Positions 1 through 10,176 of a stretch of 64,000 nucleotides of DNA are shown here, piece after piece (the stretch's first letter is position 1; every line of letters starts with the position of its first letter). The notes under the pieces were generated by a model. The model had not been told where the DNA came from and made no database searches. It saw nothing but the letters and a program-made list of their open reading frames with translations. The stretch comes from Pseudomonas cremoricolorata DSM 17059 = NBRC 16634 (GTDB taxonomy: Bacteria > Pseudomonadota > Gammaproteobacteria > Pseudomonadales > Pseudomonadaceae): assembly GCF_000425745.1 (NCBI RefSeq), contig NZ_AUEA01000010.1, positions 124,001-188,000 of the forward strand. The letters are read 5' to 3'. A program made the translations under genes and the position numbers.

Positions 1-1397
1 GCGTGGGCGGGGTAGAGGTGGTAGCAGTTGGTCCACACGCGGCCAGCCTTGATGCCACGGCCAACGCGATAGGCGCGGTTGATGTCGCGGGTCCAGACTC
101 CGGCGCCGAGGCCGAACTCGGTGTCGTTGGCAATCGCCAGGGCTTCGGCTTCGTCCTTGAAGGTGGTGACGCTGACCACCGGGCCGAAGATTTCTTCCTG
201 GAACACGCGCATCTTGTTGTTGCCCTTGAGCAGGGTCGGCTGGATGTAGTAACCGGTGGCCAGCGAGCCTTCGAGCTTCTCGACGTTGCCGCCGGTGAGC
301 AGCTCGGCGCCTTCCTCCTGGGCGATCTTCAGGTACGACTGGATCTTCTCGAACTGCTGCTCGGAAGCCTGGGCGCCGACCATGGTGTCGGTGTCCAGCG
401 GGTCGCCGCGCTTGATCTGCAGCACCTTCTTCATCACCACTTCCATGAACTGCGGATAGATCGATTCCTGGACCAGCGCACGGGACGGGCAGGTGCACAC
501 TTCGCCCTGGTTGAAGAACGCCAGCACCATGCCTTCGGCGGCCTTGTCGATGAAGGTTGGCTCAGCCTGCATGATGTCTTCGAAGTAGACGTTGGGCGAT
601 TTGCCGCCCAGCTCTACGGTCGACGGAATGATGTTCTCGGCGGCGCACTTCATGATGTGCGAGCCGACCGGGGTGGAGCCGGTGAAGGCGATCTTGGCGA
701 TGCGCTTGCTGGTGGCCAGGGCCTCGCCAGCTTCGCGGCCAAAGCCCTGGACGACGTTAAGCACGCCCTTGGGCAGCAGGTCGCCGATCAGCTCCATCAG
801 CACGGTGATGCCCAGCGGGGTTTGCTCGGCAGGCTTGAGCACCACGCAGTTGCCGGCGGCCAGGGCCGGGGCGAGTTTCCAGGCGGCCATCAGCAGCGGG
901 AAGTTCCACGGGATGATCTGCCCGACCACGCCCAGTGGCTCGTGGATGTGATAAGCGACGGTGGTTTCGTTGATTTCGGCAGCGCCGCCTTCCTGGGCAC
1001 GGATGCAGCCGGCGAAGTAGCGGAAGTGGTCGACGGCCAGCGGGATGTCGGCGTTGAGGGTTTCGCGGATCGGCTTGCCGTTGTCCCAGGTTTCGGTGAT
1101 GGCCAGCACTTCGAGGTTCTGCTCGATGCGGTCGGCGATGCGCAGCAAGACGTTGGAGCGATCCTGCACCGAGGTGCGGCCCCAGGCATCGGCGGCGGCG
1201 TGGGCAGCGTCGAGGGCTTTGTCGACGTCTTCGGCAGTGGAACGGGGGAATTGGGCGATGGGCTGGCCATTCACAGGGGACGTGGTGGTGAAGTACTCAC
1301 CCTTCACCGGGGGGACGAACTCACCGCCGATGTAGTTACCGTAGCGATCCTTGAACGAGACTTTGGCGCCGTCGGTACCGGGATGTGCGTAACGCAT
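1..1397 (-). CDS. exaC: NAD-dependent aldehyde dehydrogenase, C-terminus cut by the window edge
   Basis: Oxidises acetaldehyde or other short aldehydes to the acid with NAD, typically after alcohol oxidation. The visible 465 residues start [12 protein letters not shown] and carry the ALDH signatures: ELGGKSP with the general base near E262, and GEVCTCPSR with the catalytic Cys at about 301. The family is about 506 residues, so roughly 40 C-terminal residues lie outside the window. The start is supported by an AGGAG ribosome binding site. A sigma-54-like promoter lies just upstream and the divergent neighbour is a sigma-54 activator, so regulation by that neighbour is inferred. The symbol aldB is also used for this family. 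Confidence 0.93.
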   Translation of the reverse strand, partial: MRYAHPGTDGAKVSFKDRYGNYIGGEFVPPVKGEYFTTTSPVNGQPIAQFPRSTAEDVDKALDAAHAAADAWGRTSVQDRSNVLLRIADRIEQNLEVLAITETWDNGKPIRETLNADIPLAVDHFRYFAGCIRAQEGGAAEINETTVAYHIHEPLGVVGQIIPWNFPLLMAAWKLAPALAAGNCVVLKPAEQTPLGITVLMELIGDLLPKGVLNVVQGFGREAGEALATSKRIAKIAFTGSTPVGSHIMKCAAENIIPSTVELGGKSPNVYFEDIMQAEPTFIDKAAEGMVLAFFNQGEVCTCPSRALVQESIYPQFMEVVMKKVLQIKRGDPLDTDTMVGAQASEQQFEKIQSYLKIAQEEGAELLTGGNVEKLEGSLATGYYIQPTLLKGNNKMRVFQEEIFGPVVSVTTFKDEAEALAIANDTEFGLGAGVWTRDINRAYRVGRGIKAGRVWTNCYHLYPAH

Positions 1398-1445
1398 GGT
1401 GTGTCTCCTGGTTGATTTATGGTTGTTGAGGAGTGCAAAGCGTAG

Positions 1446-1461
1446 AGCAAAGCCTGGGCCA
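1446..1461 (-). promoter_or_regulatory. Sigma-54 (-24/-12) promoter for the aldehyde dehydrogenase gene
   Basis: Read on the minus strand the sequence is TGGCCCAGGCTTTGCT. It has the invariant GG and GC separated by 10 bases and a full TTGC at -12, close to the consensus TGGCAC-N5-TTGC. Transcription would begin about 12 bases beyond the GC, leaving a short leader before the ATG at 1397. The divergent sigma-54 activator next door supports the call. Confidence 0.7.
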
Positions 1462-1535
1462 GCGTGGGCAGGGCCAATGAATTCAAGGGGTTGGCAGTTG
1501 CAGCGCGGATTTGCCCGGGCAACCTGTACCGCTTG

Positions 1536-1564
1536 TGGCACAGCTGCAGTGACACTTTGTGCCA
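1536..1564. promoter_or_regulatory. Inverted repeat, candidate activator (enhancer) site
   Basis: TGGCACA and TGTGCCA form perfect 7-base arms separated by 15 bases. The centre lies about 95 bp upstream of the predicted -24 element, a usual distance for a sigma-54 enhancer-binding protein. Binding by the adjacent regulator is inferred. Confidence 0.45.
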
Positions 1565-1664
1565 TCGGCGTGACGCTTGAGCACCGCAAAGCCGGTGCAC
1601 CATTGCAAAGCACAATCGCCTGGAGGATGCTCAGGGAACTCTTTCTGCACAGAAGCCCGCGATC

Positions 1665-3560
1665 ATGCAGAGCAGCCCGTTCAGCCGTCATGCCCAGCAA
1701 GTGTTCACTGTCGCCCGCAGCCAGCCCAGCGAGCCCGGCAGTGATTCATCGATTGCCCGTTCGTGGTTGCGCTGCCTGGAGGATTACCACCTCGATCCGG
1801 CCCTGGCGCAGGCGCCGGCGGTACTCGAGCAGGGCCACCTGCAGCAGACCCGCGAACGCCTGGGGCGGGTGCTGGAGATTGCCGGCGGCGAGATGCACAG
1901 CTTGCACCAGCAACTCAGTGGCGCCGGCCATGCGGTGCTGCTGACCGACGCCCAGGGCATCATCCTCAACTGCATCACTGCCCCTAGCGAACAGCGCGTA
2001 TTCGAGGGCGCCGGGCTGTGGCTGGGAGCCGACTGGAGCGAGTCGCGCGAAGGCACCAACGGCATCGGCACCTGTGTGGTCGAGCGTCAGGCGCTGATCA
2101 TTCATCGTGATGAACACTTTCGCGGCCGCCACACCGGCCTGACCTGCTCGGCCAGCCCGGTGTTCGATCCTTACGGCGAACTGTTGGCAGTGCTCGATGT
2201 GTCGTCTGCGCGGCGCGATGTGTCTCGGCAGAGCCAGTTCCACACCATGGCGCTGGTCAATCTGTCGGCCAAGCTGATCGAGAGCAGTTATTTCCTGCGC
2301 CAGTTCGAGCACCTGTGGCTGTTGCGCCTGCATGTGCAGGCCGAGTCGGTCGGGCTGTTCAGCGAGGGGCTGCTGGCGCTGGATGGCGACGGGCGTATCT
2401 GCGCGCTCAACCAAAGCGCCATGAACCTGCTCGGCGGCACCCGCGCCGGGCTGCTCGGCCAGCCCGTGCAGCAGGTTTTCGCCTGCCACCCCGACGAGCT
2501 GTTCGCCCGCGCCACCCGCGACGGCGGCGCGGCCTGGCCGCTGCGTACCCAGAGCGGTCGGCAGATGTTCGCCAGCCTGCGCGGGCAGCCGCGCAAGGCG
2601 CTGTTCGCCGCGCCCGCAGCGCCAGCGCCGCAGCCTGTGCAAACCCCGCGCTGGTGCTTGCTCGACCCTGCCCTGCAAGAGGATCTGCGCCGCGCCGTGC
2701 GAGTCTTCGACCGGGATGTGCCCTTACTGCTGCGCGGTGAAACCGGCTGTGGCAAAGAGGCCTTCGCCCAGGCAGTGCATCAGGCCAGCGATCGCCAGGG
2801 CAAGCCATTCGTGGCGATCAACTGTGCCTCGATTCCGGAAAACCTCATCGAAAGCGAGCTGTTCGGCTACCGCGGCGGCAGCTTCACCGGGGCACGCAAG
2901 GAAGGCATGCGCGGCAAGCTGTTGCAGGCCGATGGCGGTACCTTGATGCTCGATGAAATCGGCGACATGCCGCTGGCCTTGCAGACCCGCCTGTTGCGGG
3001 TGCTGGAAGAGCGTCAGGTGGTGCCGATTGGTGGTGAGCCGCAGCAGGTCGATGTGCGTATCGTCAGCGCCACCCACCGCGATCTGCTCGAACGGGTCGA
3101 GCAGGGCAGCTTCCGCGAAGACCTCTATTACCGCCTCAACGGCCTGGAAGTGAACCTGCCGCCGGTGCGCGAGCGCAGCGACAAGGCGCAGTTGCTCGAG
3201 CTGTTGTTGCAGCAAGAGGCGGGCGGCCAGGTGGCCGCTCTCGATCCAGCGGCACGCGCGGCGCTACTGGCCTTCCCCTGGCCAGGCAACGTACGGCAGA
3301 TGCGTACCGTGCTGCGCACGCTGCTGGCGCTCGCCGATGGCCCGAGCATCGGCCTGGCCGAGCTGCCGGCGCTGATCGTGCGCAGCGCGGCGCCTGCCGT
3401 CAGCCCTGCCTGCGGCCTCGAAGACGCCGAGCGCAGTGCGCTGCTGGCGGCGCTCGAGCAGTATCGCTGGCACATGACCGAGGTCGCGGCGCAGTTGCAG
3501 ATCAGCCGCAACACGCTGTACCGCAAACTGCGCAAACACGGTATCGCGCGCCGCCACTGA
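1665..3560 (+). CDS. Sigma-54-dependent activator, AcoR-like (GAF-PAS-AAA+-Fis)
   Basis: A 631-residue enhancer-binding protein. An N-terminal sensory part (GAF-like, about 70-210, then a PAS-like stretch about 225-300) precedes an AAA+ domain with Walker A GETGCGKE (358-365), the sigma-54 contact loop GSFTGA (405-410, a Ser variant of GAFTGA) and Walker B ending DE at 430-431. A Fis-type helix-turn-helix occupies the last 45 residues. The architecture matches AcoR-type regulators of acetoin, alcohol or aldehyde catabolism. It is divergent from the aldehyde dehydrogenase, which carries a -24/-12 promoter, so that gene is its probable target. The effector cannot be told from sequence. Confidence 0.9.
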   Translation: MQSSPFSRHAQQVFTVARSQPSEPGSDSSIARSWLRCLEDYHLDPALAQAPAVLEQGHLQQTRERLGRVLEIAGGEMHSLHQQLSGAGHAVLLTDAQGIILNCITAPSEQRVFEGAGLWLGADWSESREGTNGIGTCVVERQALIIHRDEHFRGRHTGLTCSASPVFDPYGELLAVLDVSSARRDVSRQSQFHTMALVNLSAKLIESSYFLRQFEHLWLLRLHVQAESVGLFSEGLLALDGDGRICALNQSAMNLLGGTRAGLLGQPVQQVFACHPDELFARATRDGGAAWPLRTQSGRQMFASLRGQPRKALFAAPAAPAPQPVQTPRWCLLDPALQEDLRRAVRVFDRDVPLLLRGETGCGKEAFAQAVHQASDRQGKPFVAINCASIPENLIESELFGYRGGSFTGARKEGMRGKLLQADGGTLMLDEIGDMPLALQTRLLRVLEERQVVPIGGEPQQVDVRIVSATHRDLLERVEQGSFREDLYYRLNGLEVNLPPVRERSDKAQLLELLLQQEAGGQVAALDPAARAALLAFPWPGNVRQMRTVLRTLLALADGPSIGLAELPALIVRSAAPAVSPACGLEDAERSALLAALEQYRWHMTEVAAQLQISRNTLYRKLRKHGIARRH

Positions 3561-3626
3561 GCGAATCAGCGGGTGCGCTTTACCCGGCGCTGGGCTACCC
3601 TGCCTCGACGTTTTGCGAGGTCGATC

Positions 3627-4976
3627 ATGCACATTCATATTCTTGGTATTTGCGGCACTTTCATGGGCTCGTTGGCCGTGCTGGCCAAGGCGCTTGGCCA
3701 CCATGTCACCGGCTCCGACGCCAATGTCTACCCGCCCATGAGCACCCAGCTCGAAGCTCAGGGCATAGAACTGACCCAAGGCTACGACCCTGCGCAAATG
3801 CAGCCGGCGCCCGACCTGGTTGTCATCGGCAACGCCATGTCGCGCGGCAACCCGGCCGTGGAGTACGTGCTCAACAAGGGCCTGCCTTACGTGTCGGGGC
3901 CGCAGTGGCTGGCCGATCACGTGCTGCAAGGCCGCTGGGTACTGGCCGTCGCCGGCACTCACGGCAAGACCACCACCAGCAGCATGCTGGCCTGGGTGCT
4001 GGAGCATGCCGGCATGAGCCCGGGCTTTCTCATCGGCGGTGTGCCGCAGAACTTCGCGGTGTCGGCGCGTCTGGGCGACACGCCGTTCTTCGTGGTCGAG
4101 GCCGACGAATACGACAGCGCGTTCTTCGACAAGCGCTCGAAGTTCGTCCACTACCATCCGCGCACGGCGATTCTGAACAACCTGGAATTCGACCACGCTG
4201 ACATCTTCCCCGACCTGCCGGCCATCGAGCGGCAGTTCCATCACCTGGTGCGCACCATCCCCAGCGAAGGCCTGGTGATTCATCCCACCAGCGAACCTGC
4301 GCTGGCGCGGGTCATCGACATGGGCTGCTGGACTCCGGTGCAGACCACCGGCGAAGGCGGACAATGGCAGGCGCGCCTGCTCAGCGCCGACGGCTCGCGC
4401 TTCGAAGTGCTGTTCGACGGTGAGGTCCAGGGCGTGGTGCAGTGGCCATTGACCGGCCAGCACAACGTCGCCAACGCCCTGGCTACCCTGGCCGCGGCGC
4501 GCCATGTGGGCGTGGTGCCAGCCATGGGCATCGAAGGCCTGAGCGCCTTCAAGAGCGTCAAGCGGCGCATGGAAACCGTCGCCCAGGTGCACGGCGTGAC
4601 CATCTACGACGACTTCGCCCACCATCCCACCGCCATCGCCACCACCCTCGACGGCTTGCGCAAGCGCGTCGGTGAAGCGCCGGTGATCGCCATCATCGAA
4701 CCGCGTTCCAACTCGATGAAGCTCGGCGCCCATCGCGATGGCTTGCCAGAAAGCGTCAACGACGCCGATCAGGTGATCTGGTACGCCCCGGCCAACCTCG
4801 GTTGGGACCTGGCCGCCACCGCCGAACAGTGCAGCGTACCGTCGGTAGTGGCAGACAGCCTCGAAGCGATCATCGAGCGGGTCAAGGGCCAGGCACGACC
4901 CGGCACCCACGTGGTGATCATGAGCAACGGCGGCTTCGGCGGCCTGCACGGCAAGCTGGCCGAGGCGCTGCAGTGA
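3627..4976 (+). CDS. mpl: UDP-MurNAc:L-Ala-gamma-D-Glu-meso-DAP ligase Mpl
   Basis: Cytoplasmic murein-recycling ligase that joins the imported tripeptide L-Ala-gamma-D-Glu-meso-DAP to UDP-MurNAc with ATP. The 449 residues match the family size. The N-terminus [17 protein letters not shown] is the Mur-ligase nucleotide-binding fold, the ATP P-loop GTHGKTT is at 110-116, and [16 protein letters not shown] and a C-terminal [12 protein letters not shown] segment are typical of Mpl. The ATG at 3627 gives the standard N-terminus; an upstream in-frame extension is not conserved in type. Its stop overlaps the GTG of ubiX. Confidence 0.95.
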   Translation: MHIHILGICGTFMGSLAVLAKALGHHVTGSDANVYPPMSTQLEAQGIELTQGYDPAQMQPAPDLVVIGNAMSRGNPAVEYVLNKGLPYVSGPQWLADHVLQGRWVLAVAGTHGKTTTSSMLAWVLEHAGMSPGFLIGGVPQNFAVSARLGDTPFFVVEADEYDSAFFDKRSKFVHYHPRTAILNNLEFDHADIFPDLPAIERQFHHLVRTIPSEGLVIHPTSEPALARVIDMGCWTPVQTTGEGGQWQARLLSADGSRFEVLFDGEVQGVVQWPLTGQHNVANALATLAAARHVGVVPAMGIEGLSAFKSVKRRMETVAQVHGVTIYDDFAHHPTAIATTLDGLRKRVGEAPVIAIIEPRSNSMKLGAHRDGLPESVNDADQVIWYAPANLGWDLAATAEQCSVPSVVADSLEAIIERVKGQARPGTHVVIMSNGGFGGLHGKLAEALQ

Positions 4977-5602
4977 GCGGCCCCGAGCGCATCACCCTAG
5001 CGATGACAGGGGCCTCCGGCGCGCAATACGGCCTGCGTCTGCTCGATTGCCTGGTGCGCGAAGAGCGCGAGGTGCACTTCCTGATTTCCAAGGCCGCGCA
5101 GTTGGTCATGGCCACGGAAACCGATGTGCAGTTGCCGGCCAAACCGCAGGCTGCGCAGATGTTTCTCACCGAATACACCGGCGCGGCGGCCGGGCAGATT
5201 CGTGTGTATGGCAAGGAAGACTGGATGTCGCCGGTGGCCTCCGGCTCCGGTGCTCCGGCGGCGATGGTGGTGGTGCCGTGTTCGACCGGCACGCTGTCGG
5301 CCATCGCCACCGGCGCCTGCAACAACCTGATCGAGCGCGCCGCCGATGTGACCTTGAAGGAGCGTCGGCAGCTGATTCTGGTGCCGCGCGAGGCACCGTT
5401 CTCGACCATACACCTGGAGAACATGCTCAAGCTGTCGCAGATGGGCGCGGTCATCCTGCCAGCGGCACCGGGCTTCTATCACCAGCCGCAGACCATCGAC
5501 GATCTGGTCGATTTCGTCGTGGCGCGGATTCTCAACCTGCTGGATATCCCCCAGGACATGCTGCCGCGCTGGGGCGAGCATCACATCGGCGGAGAAGAGT
5601 GA
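4973..5602 (+). CDS. ubiX: Flavin prenyltransferase UbiX
   Basis: Makes prenylated FMN, the cofactor of the UbiD decarboxylase in ubiquinone synthesis. The 209 residues include the FMN-binding [10 protein letters not shown] near the N-terminus, the [13 protein letters not shown] loop and the C-terminal [11 protein letters not shown] segment typical of UbiX/Pad1. The GTG at 4973 overlaps the mpl stop by 4 bases, implying coupled translation. The next gene overlaps the ubiX stop in the same way. Confidence 0.95.
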   Translation: MSGPERITLAMTGASGAQYGLRLLDCLVREEREVHFLISKAAQLVMATETDVQLPAKPQAAQMFLTEYTGAAAGQIRVYGKEDWMSPVASGSGAPAAMVVVPCSTGTLSAIATGACNNLIERAADVTLKERRQLILVPREAPFSTIHLENMLKLSQMGAVILPAAPGFYHQPQTIDDLVDFVVARILNLLDIPQDMLPRWGEHHIGGEE

Positions 5603-5883
5603 AAGCCGCTCTGGTGTTCGGCGTGCTGGCGCTGCTGGGCGGTTGCGCCACGGTCAGCACCTTGGACGCCAACAAGCCCGGCGCGCCGGTGGTGTATGCC
5701 GGCACCCGCCTGAACCTCTATACGCTGCAAGGCGGTTGCTGCGCCGAAGAGCGCTTCGGCACCGCCGGCCCCCGCTGGCCGGCGCTCGACCTGCCCGGTA
5801 GCGCTGTGCTGGATACCTTGCTGCTGCCGTTGTCGTTGCCGATGGCGGCAGGTGCGTATAGCCAGGTGAGCGGTGGGTTGTAG
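5599..5883 (+). CDS. Small YceK/YidQ-type lipoprotein
   Basis: A 94-residue protein starting at a GTG that overlaps the ubiX stop. It has a lipoprotein signal with lipobox LGGC near residue 16, then a mature part of under 80 residues containing [16 protein letters not shown] and ending in an aliphatic stretch ([12 protein letters not shown]). This pattern resembles the YceK/YidQ family of small lipoproteins, whose function is unknown. The overlap with ubiX suggests co-transcription, but no functional link is evident. Confidence 0.75.
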   Translation: MKAALVFGVLALLGGCATVSTLDANKPGAPVVYAGTRLNLYTLQGGCCAEERFGTAGPRWPALDLPGSAVLDTLLLPLSLPMAAGAYSQVSGGL

Positions 5884-5903
5884 GGCAGTCCAGGTCGCAA
5901 ACC

Positions 5904-6545
5904 TCACTTACCCAAGCGCCGCAGATCATCCGACTCGACCACCCGCACGCCAGGCTCTTCCTCCAGCGCCAGACGCCACAGGGCGCGGGCCAGGGCCAGG
6001 GCTTCGATGCCTTTGTACTTGCCGGGAATCAACCGCGACAGCGGCGCGGCCAGGCGCTCGGCGAGTCTTGGCTGGGCGCGTTCGCCGAGCAGCAACGAGG
6101 GGCGGACGATGGTCAGTTGCGGCCAGTCCTGTTGCTGCAACGCCTGTTCCATTTCCCCTTTGATGCGGTTGTAGAACACCGATGACCCAGGGTCGGCGCC
6201 AATGGCGCTGATTACCAGCAGGTGCCGTGCACCCAAGGCCCGCGCGCGCTGGGCAAAGGCCACCACCAGGTCGAGGTCGACGGCGCGAAACGCTGATTCC
6301 GAGCCGGCCTGCTTGATCGTGGAGCCCAGGCAGCAAAAGGCGATGTCGATCGGGCCGTCGAGCTGCGCGAGCAGTGCCGACACCTCGCCGACCGGATTTT
6401 CCAGATGCGGATGCTCGGCGAGCGGCTTGCGGGTCGGCGCCAACACGCGGGTGATGGTCGGCTCACTGAGCAGACGGTCGAGCAGGTGTTCGCCAGTCAG
6501 GCCGGTGGCGCCTGCGAGCAGCACGTGCTGAGGAGTCAGATACAT
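5904..6545 (-). CDS. NAD(P)-binding oxidoreductase, atypical SDR (YbjT/HTATIP2-like)
   Basis: A 213-residue Rossmann-fold protein. The dinucleotide-binding motif [14 protein letters not shown] is at the N-terminus, and [13 protein letters not shown] and [23 protein letters not shown] resemble the NAD(P)-binding atypical short-chain dehydrogenases of the HTATIP2/YbjT type. The YNRIKGE segment has the spaced Tyr and Lys of SDR enzymes. The substrate is unknown. It converges on the ubiX-lipoprotein pair and is followed downstream by no same-strand gene. Confidence 0.8.
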   Translation of the reverse strand: MYLTPQHVLLAGATGLTGEHLLDRLLSEPTITRVLAPTRKPLAEHPHLENPVGEVSALLAQLDGPIDIAFCCLGSTIKQAGSESAFRAVDLDLVVAFAQRARALGARHLLVISAIGADPGSSVFYNRIKGEMEQALQQQDWPQLTIVRPSLLLGERAQPRLAERLAAPLSRLIPGKYKGIEALALARALWRLALEEEPGVRVVESDDLRRLGK

Positions 6546-6571
6546 GGTGTCCCTCCTTGTTTACATCCAGC

Positions 6572-8305
6572 TTAGTGGCTCTGTGAGCGTTTTTCCTTTG
6601 CCGGGCCCGTTACTTGCGCCTGTTCGCCCAGCGCCTGTTCGGCTTGCTGGCGGCGCAGGCGTTGCCAGTGTTCAAGCACCGCAGCGGGCGCCCAGAGCTG
6701 AGGTTCGGAGGCTTCGAAGCCTTCGCGCTGTTCTCGTTCGGCAACGCTGGCGCGGGCCAGTTCAAACGCCTGTTCGAGGTCGTCGGTCTGGTTCAGCGCC
6801 TGGGCGAACAGGGCATCGCCGAAATAGGTGAAGTCAGCTTCTTCCGAGCAGCCGAACGAGACCCGATCAGGCCGCGCCGCAGTCATGATCAGGGTGTGGG
6901 CGTCTTTCAACGGTTCGATGTAGCCGCCCGAATAGCAGGCCGAGATGACGATGACCTTGTTGCGTTTTTTTAGCGGTGCCAGGGCGCTGACCAGTTCGTC
7001 GGCGGTGAGGTCGGCCAGTTGCAGGCGCGGTTGGTCGAGCACCAACTGGTGGTCGGCGCTGCCGTGAGTGGTCAGGTAGATGAACAGCAGGTCGTCGGCG
7101 TCGCTGCGTTCGGCCAGGGTCTGCGCGGCGCGGCTGATGCTCTCGCGGGTGGCCATGGGGCGCGTGTTCATGCTGTCGCGGTGATTGACCAACGTGACTT
7201 GCCCGCTGGCGCCGAAGCGCACCTTGAGCAGGTTGCTGACGTAATCGGCCTCACGCATGAACACACTCTGTTGCCCGTCGCCCGCCACCACCAGGCTGTA
7301 CAGCTGCACCGCTTTGTCCGAGGGCGGCACGAGCGCCAGCGCGTCGTCGAGCAAGCGACCTTGATCGAGCAGGGCCAGATCCAGCGGGTCGGGCAACGCG
7401 TGGCCCTGGTCATCGCGCACGCGCACGCCATTGCGCCACAGCCCCGCTTCGACACGGCCGTCAGCGTGGGTCAGGCGACCCTGGCCCTGGTACGCATCAT
7501 TATCGAAGCCGCCGCGGTAGTGGCTGCCGTCGGGCAGTTGCAGGTGGCCCTTGCCGGCAAAGCGCCAGTCGCGGAACTGGCCTTTGTAATGGCTGCCATC
7601 GGCGCCGAGCAATTCGCCGTCACCGACCAGCGCGCCATCCTTGAAGGTGCCGATCCAGACATCGCCGTCGGCATTTTCATAACGGCCACGGCCTTGCAGG
7701 CGGTTGTCCTTGAATTCGCCGATGTACTGCTCGCCCTCGACGCTGTCGAATGTGCCGCTGCCTTGCAACTGGCCGTCGACGAAGGTGCCGCTGAACTGGT
7801 TGCCGCTGGCGTCGCTGCGCACGCCGGCGCCATTGGGTTTGCCCTGGCTGAACAGGCCCTGGTAGCGGCTGCCGTCGGCCATCTGCAACTCGCCGGCGCC
7901 TTGGTATTGATCGTCCTTGAATTGCCCACGGTAGAGCTGGTCGTTCTGCTTGAGGGTGCCTTCACCAGAGCGCCGCCCGCCCTCGAAGGTGCCGCTGTAG
8001 TGGCTACCCGGGGTGGTCAGATCGCCCAGGCCATGGAACAGCCCGCCCTTGAACTGGCCGCGATACACCTCGCCGTGGCTGCCGTGCCATTCCCCGTCGC
8101 CCTGCCATTGGCCATCGTGAAAGCCGCCCTGATAGAAACTGCCGTTGGGGTAGTCGATACGCCCCTGGCCCTGCAGCAGGCCATTGACCACCTCGCCGCG
8201 ATAGCGGCCGCCATCAGGCAGGCGAGCATCGGGTGGCGACAGCGGCTCGCCTTCGCCGCAGGCAGCGAGCAGCAGAATCAAGGCGAGTGGCAGCAATGGG
8301 CGCAT
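6572..8305 (-). CDS. Lipoprotein with 12 MORN repeats and a C13 (legumain-type) peptidase domain
   Basis: A 577-residue secreted lipoprotein: MRPLLPLALILLLAAC gives the lipobox LAAC at the start chosen here. Residues about 33-310 hold roughly twelve 23-residue MORN units (YxG-x-F and GxG patterns). The C-terminal half is a peptidase C13 domain with the catalytic His in LTTHGS (H414) and Cys in SACYSGG (C457). C13 enzymes are legumain/GPI-transamidase-like cysteine peptidases in the caspase clan. Both catalytic residues are present, so activity is plausible. The substrate is unknown. MORN repeats often mediate membrane or protein contact, so surface or envelope scaffolding is an inference. Confidence 0.88.
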   Translation of the reverse strand: MRPLLPLALILLLAACGEGEPLSPPDARLPDGGRYRGEVVNGLLQGQGRIDYPNGSFYQGGFHDGQWQGDGEWHGSHGEVYRGQFKGGLFHGLGDLTTPGSHYSGTFEGGRRSGEGTLKQNDQLYRGQFKDDQYQGAGELQMADGSRYQGLFSQGKPNGAGVRSDASGNQFSGTFVDGQLQGSGTFDSVEGEQYIGEFKDNRLQGRGRYENADGDVWIGTFKDGALVGDGELLGADGSHYKGQFRDWRFAGKGHLQLPDGSHYRGGFDNDAYQGQGRLTHADGRVEAGLWRNGVRVRDDQGHALPDPLDLALLDQGRLLDDALALVPPSDKAVQLYSLVVAGDGQQSVFMREADYVSNLLKVRFGASGQVTLVNHRDSMNTRPMATRESISRAAQTLAERSDADDLLFIYLTTHGSADHQLVLDQPRLQLADLTADELVSALAPLKKRNKVIVISACYSGGYIEPLKDAHTLIMTAARPDRVSFGCSEEADFTYFGDALFAQALNQTDDLEQAFELARASVAEREQREGFEASEPQLWAPAAVLEHWQRLRRQQAEQALGEQAQVTGPAKEKRSQSH

Positions 8306-8488
8306 GGACGGTATCCGGGGACGGCAAACCGGCGAGTATGGGGCTGGCTGCGCACGTGCTTCAAGCGTCAGCGGGCGGGTCAACGGCGTTGGCCGATCGC
8401 TGGCAGTCGCTGCCTGCGTTCAGCCTGCACCTTGCAGCATGCTGTGCGCAGCTTGCTTAATAGGCGCAATTGCCTGGAGGAGGTTCGT

Positions 8489-8851
8489 ATGCTGTTGCGT
8501 GGATTGACCTGGCTGGTGCTGTTCCAACTGCTCGGTACGGCGATCAATCACCTGCTGTTGCCCATGCTGCCGGGGCCGATCATTGGTCTGCTGTTGCTGC
8601 TCGCCTGGTTGATCAGCCGCGGCGAAGTGGCCCAGCCGCTGAGCGAGGCCTCGTCCAGCCTGCTGCGCTACCTGCCATTGCTGCTGGTGCCACCAGCGGT
8701 GGGGGTGATGGTCTACGCCAAGGACATCGCCGCCGATTTCTGGGCCATCGTCGGTGCGCTGGTGCTGTCGTGCCTGCTGACCCTGGTACTGGTCGGTGTG
8801 CTGATGCAAAAGCTCATCCATCGCCAGGCCGCACGCAAGGAGCAGCCATGA
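8489..8851 (+). CDS. CidA/LrgA family membrane protein
   Basis: A 120-residue, mostly hydrophobic protein with about four membrane segments; LPMLPGPIIGLLLLL is characteristic of the CidA/LrgA holin-like family. The start has a strong GGAGGAGG ribosome binding site. Its stop overlaps the ATG of the LrgB-type partner. These pairs are linked to control of murein hydrolase activity, overflow metabolite transport and programmed lysis in other bacteria; the role here is inferred. Confidence 0.9.
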   Translation: MLLRGLTWLVLFQLLGTAINHLLLPMLPGPIIGLLLLLAWLISRGEVAQPLSEASSSLLRYLPLLLVPPAVGVMVYAKDIAADFWAIVGALVLSCLLTLVLVGVLMQKLIHRQAARKEQP

Positions 8852-9564
8852 ACCCGGACTGGCAAGGCGCGCTGGATGCGGTGGTGCATCATCCGCTGTT
8901 CGGCATCGGCATCACCTTGGGCGCCTATCAACTGGCGGTGGCGGCCTACGACAAGACCCGCTGGATCTTCCTGCAACCGGTGCTGGTGTCGATGCTGCTG
9001 GTGATCGGCGTACTGCTGCTGTGCGGCATTCACTACCCCGAATACCGCAAGAGCACGGAAATCCTCAACATCCTCCTGGGCCCGGCCACGGTCGCCCTGG
9101 CTGTGCCGCTGTACCTGAACCTGCGGCGCATTCGCCAGCTGTTCTGGCCGACCTTTACTACGCTGGTGATCGGTGGCGTGTTCGCCACCGTGGCCTGTGT
9201 GGCGCTGGGCTACTGGTTCGGCGCCGAACACATGATTCTGATGACCATGGCGCCGAAGTCTGTGACCTCACCGATTGCCATGCTGGTGGCCGAGCAGATC
9301 GGCGGCGTGGCGGCATTGGCGGCGGTGTTCGTGCTGATCACCGGGGTGCTGGGGGCGATCTTCGGCCCGGCCTTGCTCGACCGCTTCGGGGTCACCAGCC
9401 CGGAGGCGCGCGGCATGTCGCTGGGTGTCACCGCCCATGCGGTGGGCACCTCGGTGGCGCTGCAAGAGAGTGATGAATGTGGTGCATTCGCCGCGTTGGC
9501 GATGAGCCTGATGGGCGTGGCGACCGCGGTGTTCCTGCCGCTGGCCGTCAGCGTGATTGCTTGA
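8848..9564 (+). CDS. LrgB/CidB family membrane protein
   Basis: A 238-residue polytopic protein with the LrgB core: a KSVTSPIAMLVAEQIGG segment and GVTAHAVGTSVA near the C-terminus. It overlaps the CidA/LrgA-type gene by four bases (ATGA), as in the two-component LrgAB and CidAB systems. It is thought to act with its partner in the inner membrane. Confidence 0.92.
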   Translation: MNPDWQGALDAVVHHPLFGIGITLGAYQLAVAAYDKTRWIFLQPVLVSMLLVIGVLLLCGIHYPEYRKSTEILNILLGPATVALAVPLYLNLRRIRQLFWPTFTTLVIGGVFATVACVALGYWFGAEHMILMTMAPKSVTSPIAMLVAEQIGGVAALAAVFVLITGVLGAIFGPALLDRFGVTSPEARGMSLGVTAHAVGTSVALQESDECGAFAALAMSLMGVATAVFLPLAVSVIA

Positions 9565-9573
9565 GGAGGGAAA

Positions 9574-10164
9574 ATGACCTTACCGCTGTTTCCGCTCAAT
9601 ACCGTGCTGTTCCCGGGCTGCCTGCTCGATTTGCAGATCTTCGAGGCGCGCTACCTGGACATGATCGGCCGCTGCATGAAACAGGGTGAAGGCTTTGGCG
9701 TGGTGTGCATCCATGAGGGCGAGCAGGTCGGCCAGGCGCCGGCAGGCATCGCCAGCATCGGCTGCGAGGCGCTGATCCGTGACTTCGTGCAGCAGGACAA
9801 TGGCCTGCTGGGCATTCGCGTCGAAGGGGCCCGGCGTTTCAAGGTGGGGCACACCGAGGTGCAGAAGGACCAACTGCTGCTCGGCGAGCCGAACTGGTTG
9901 AGCGAGCACGCCGACAGCGCCTTGGGCGAAGAAGACGACGACCTGCTCGCCCTGCTGCTGGCGCTGGGTGAACATCCGATGGTCAAGGCGCTGGACATGC
10001 CGCTGGCGATCACCGGGCGGCAGGCGTTGGCCAATCAGCTCGGTTACTTGCTGCCGTTCCCCGAGCAGGACAAGCTCGACTTGCTGGCGATCGACTCGCC
10101 CGAGCAGCGCCTGGATGAAATCCAGCGGCTGCTCGAACGTTTGCAGGGCGAGCTGTTCGACTGA
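9574..10164 (+). CDS. Stand-alone Lon substrate-binding (LON N-terminal) domain protein
   Basis: A 196-residue protein starting MTLPLFPLNTVLFPGCLLDL and continuing FEARYLDMIGRC, the hallmark of the Lon protease N-terminal domain, with no AAA+ or protease domain following. Such proteins are widespread in proteobacteria with no settled role; substrate recognition or competition with Lon is a guess. A GGAGG ribosome binding site lies 9 bp after the lrgB-type stop, so it may be co-transcribed with that pair. Confidence 0.9.
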   Translation: MTLPLFPLNTVLFPGCLLDLQIFEARYLDMIGRCMKQGEGFGVVCIHEGEQVGQAPAGIASIGCEALIRDFVQQDNGLLGIRVEGARRFKVGHTEVQKDQLLLGEPNWLSEHADSALGEEDDDLLALLLALGEHPMVKALDMPLAITGRQALANQLGYLLPFPEQDKLDLLAIDSPEQRLDEIQRLLERLQGELFD

Positions 10165-10176
10165 GCCAGGGCTGTC

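Noticed and set aside
3264..4949. An open frame of over 550 codons on the minus strand across mpl
   Set aside because: Antisense to mpl, whose ligase motifs are complete. Its His/Arg-rich translation is typical of a GC-rich shadow frame.
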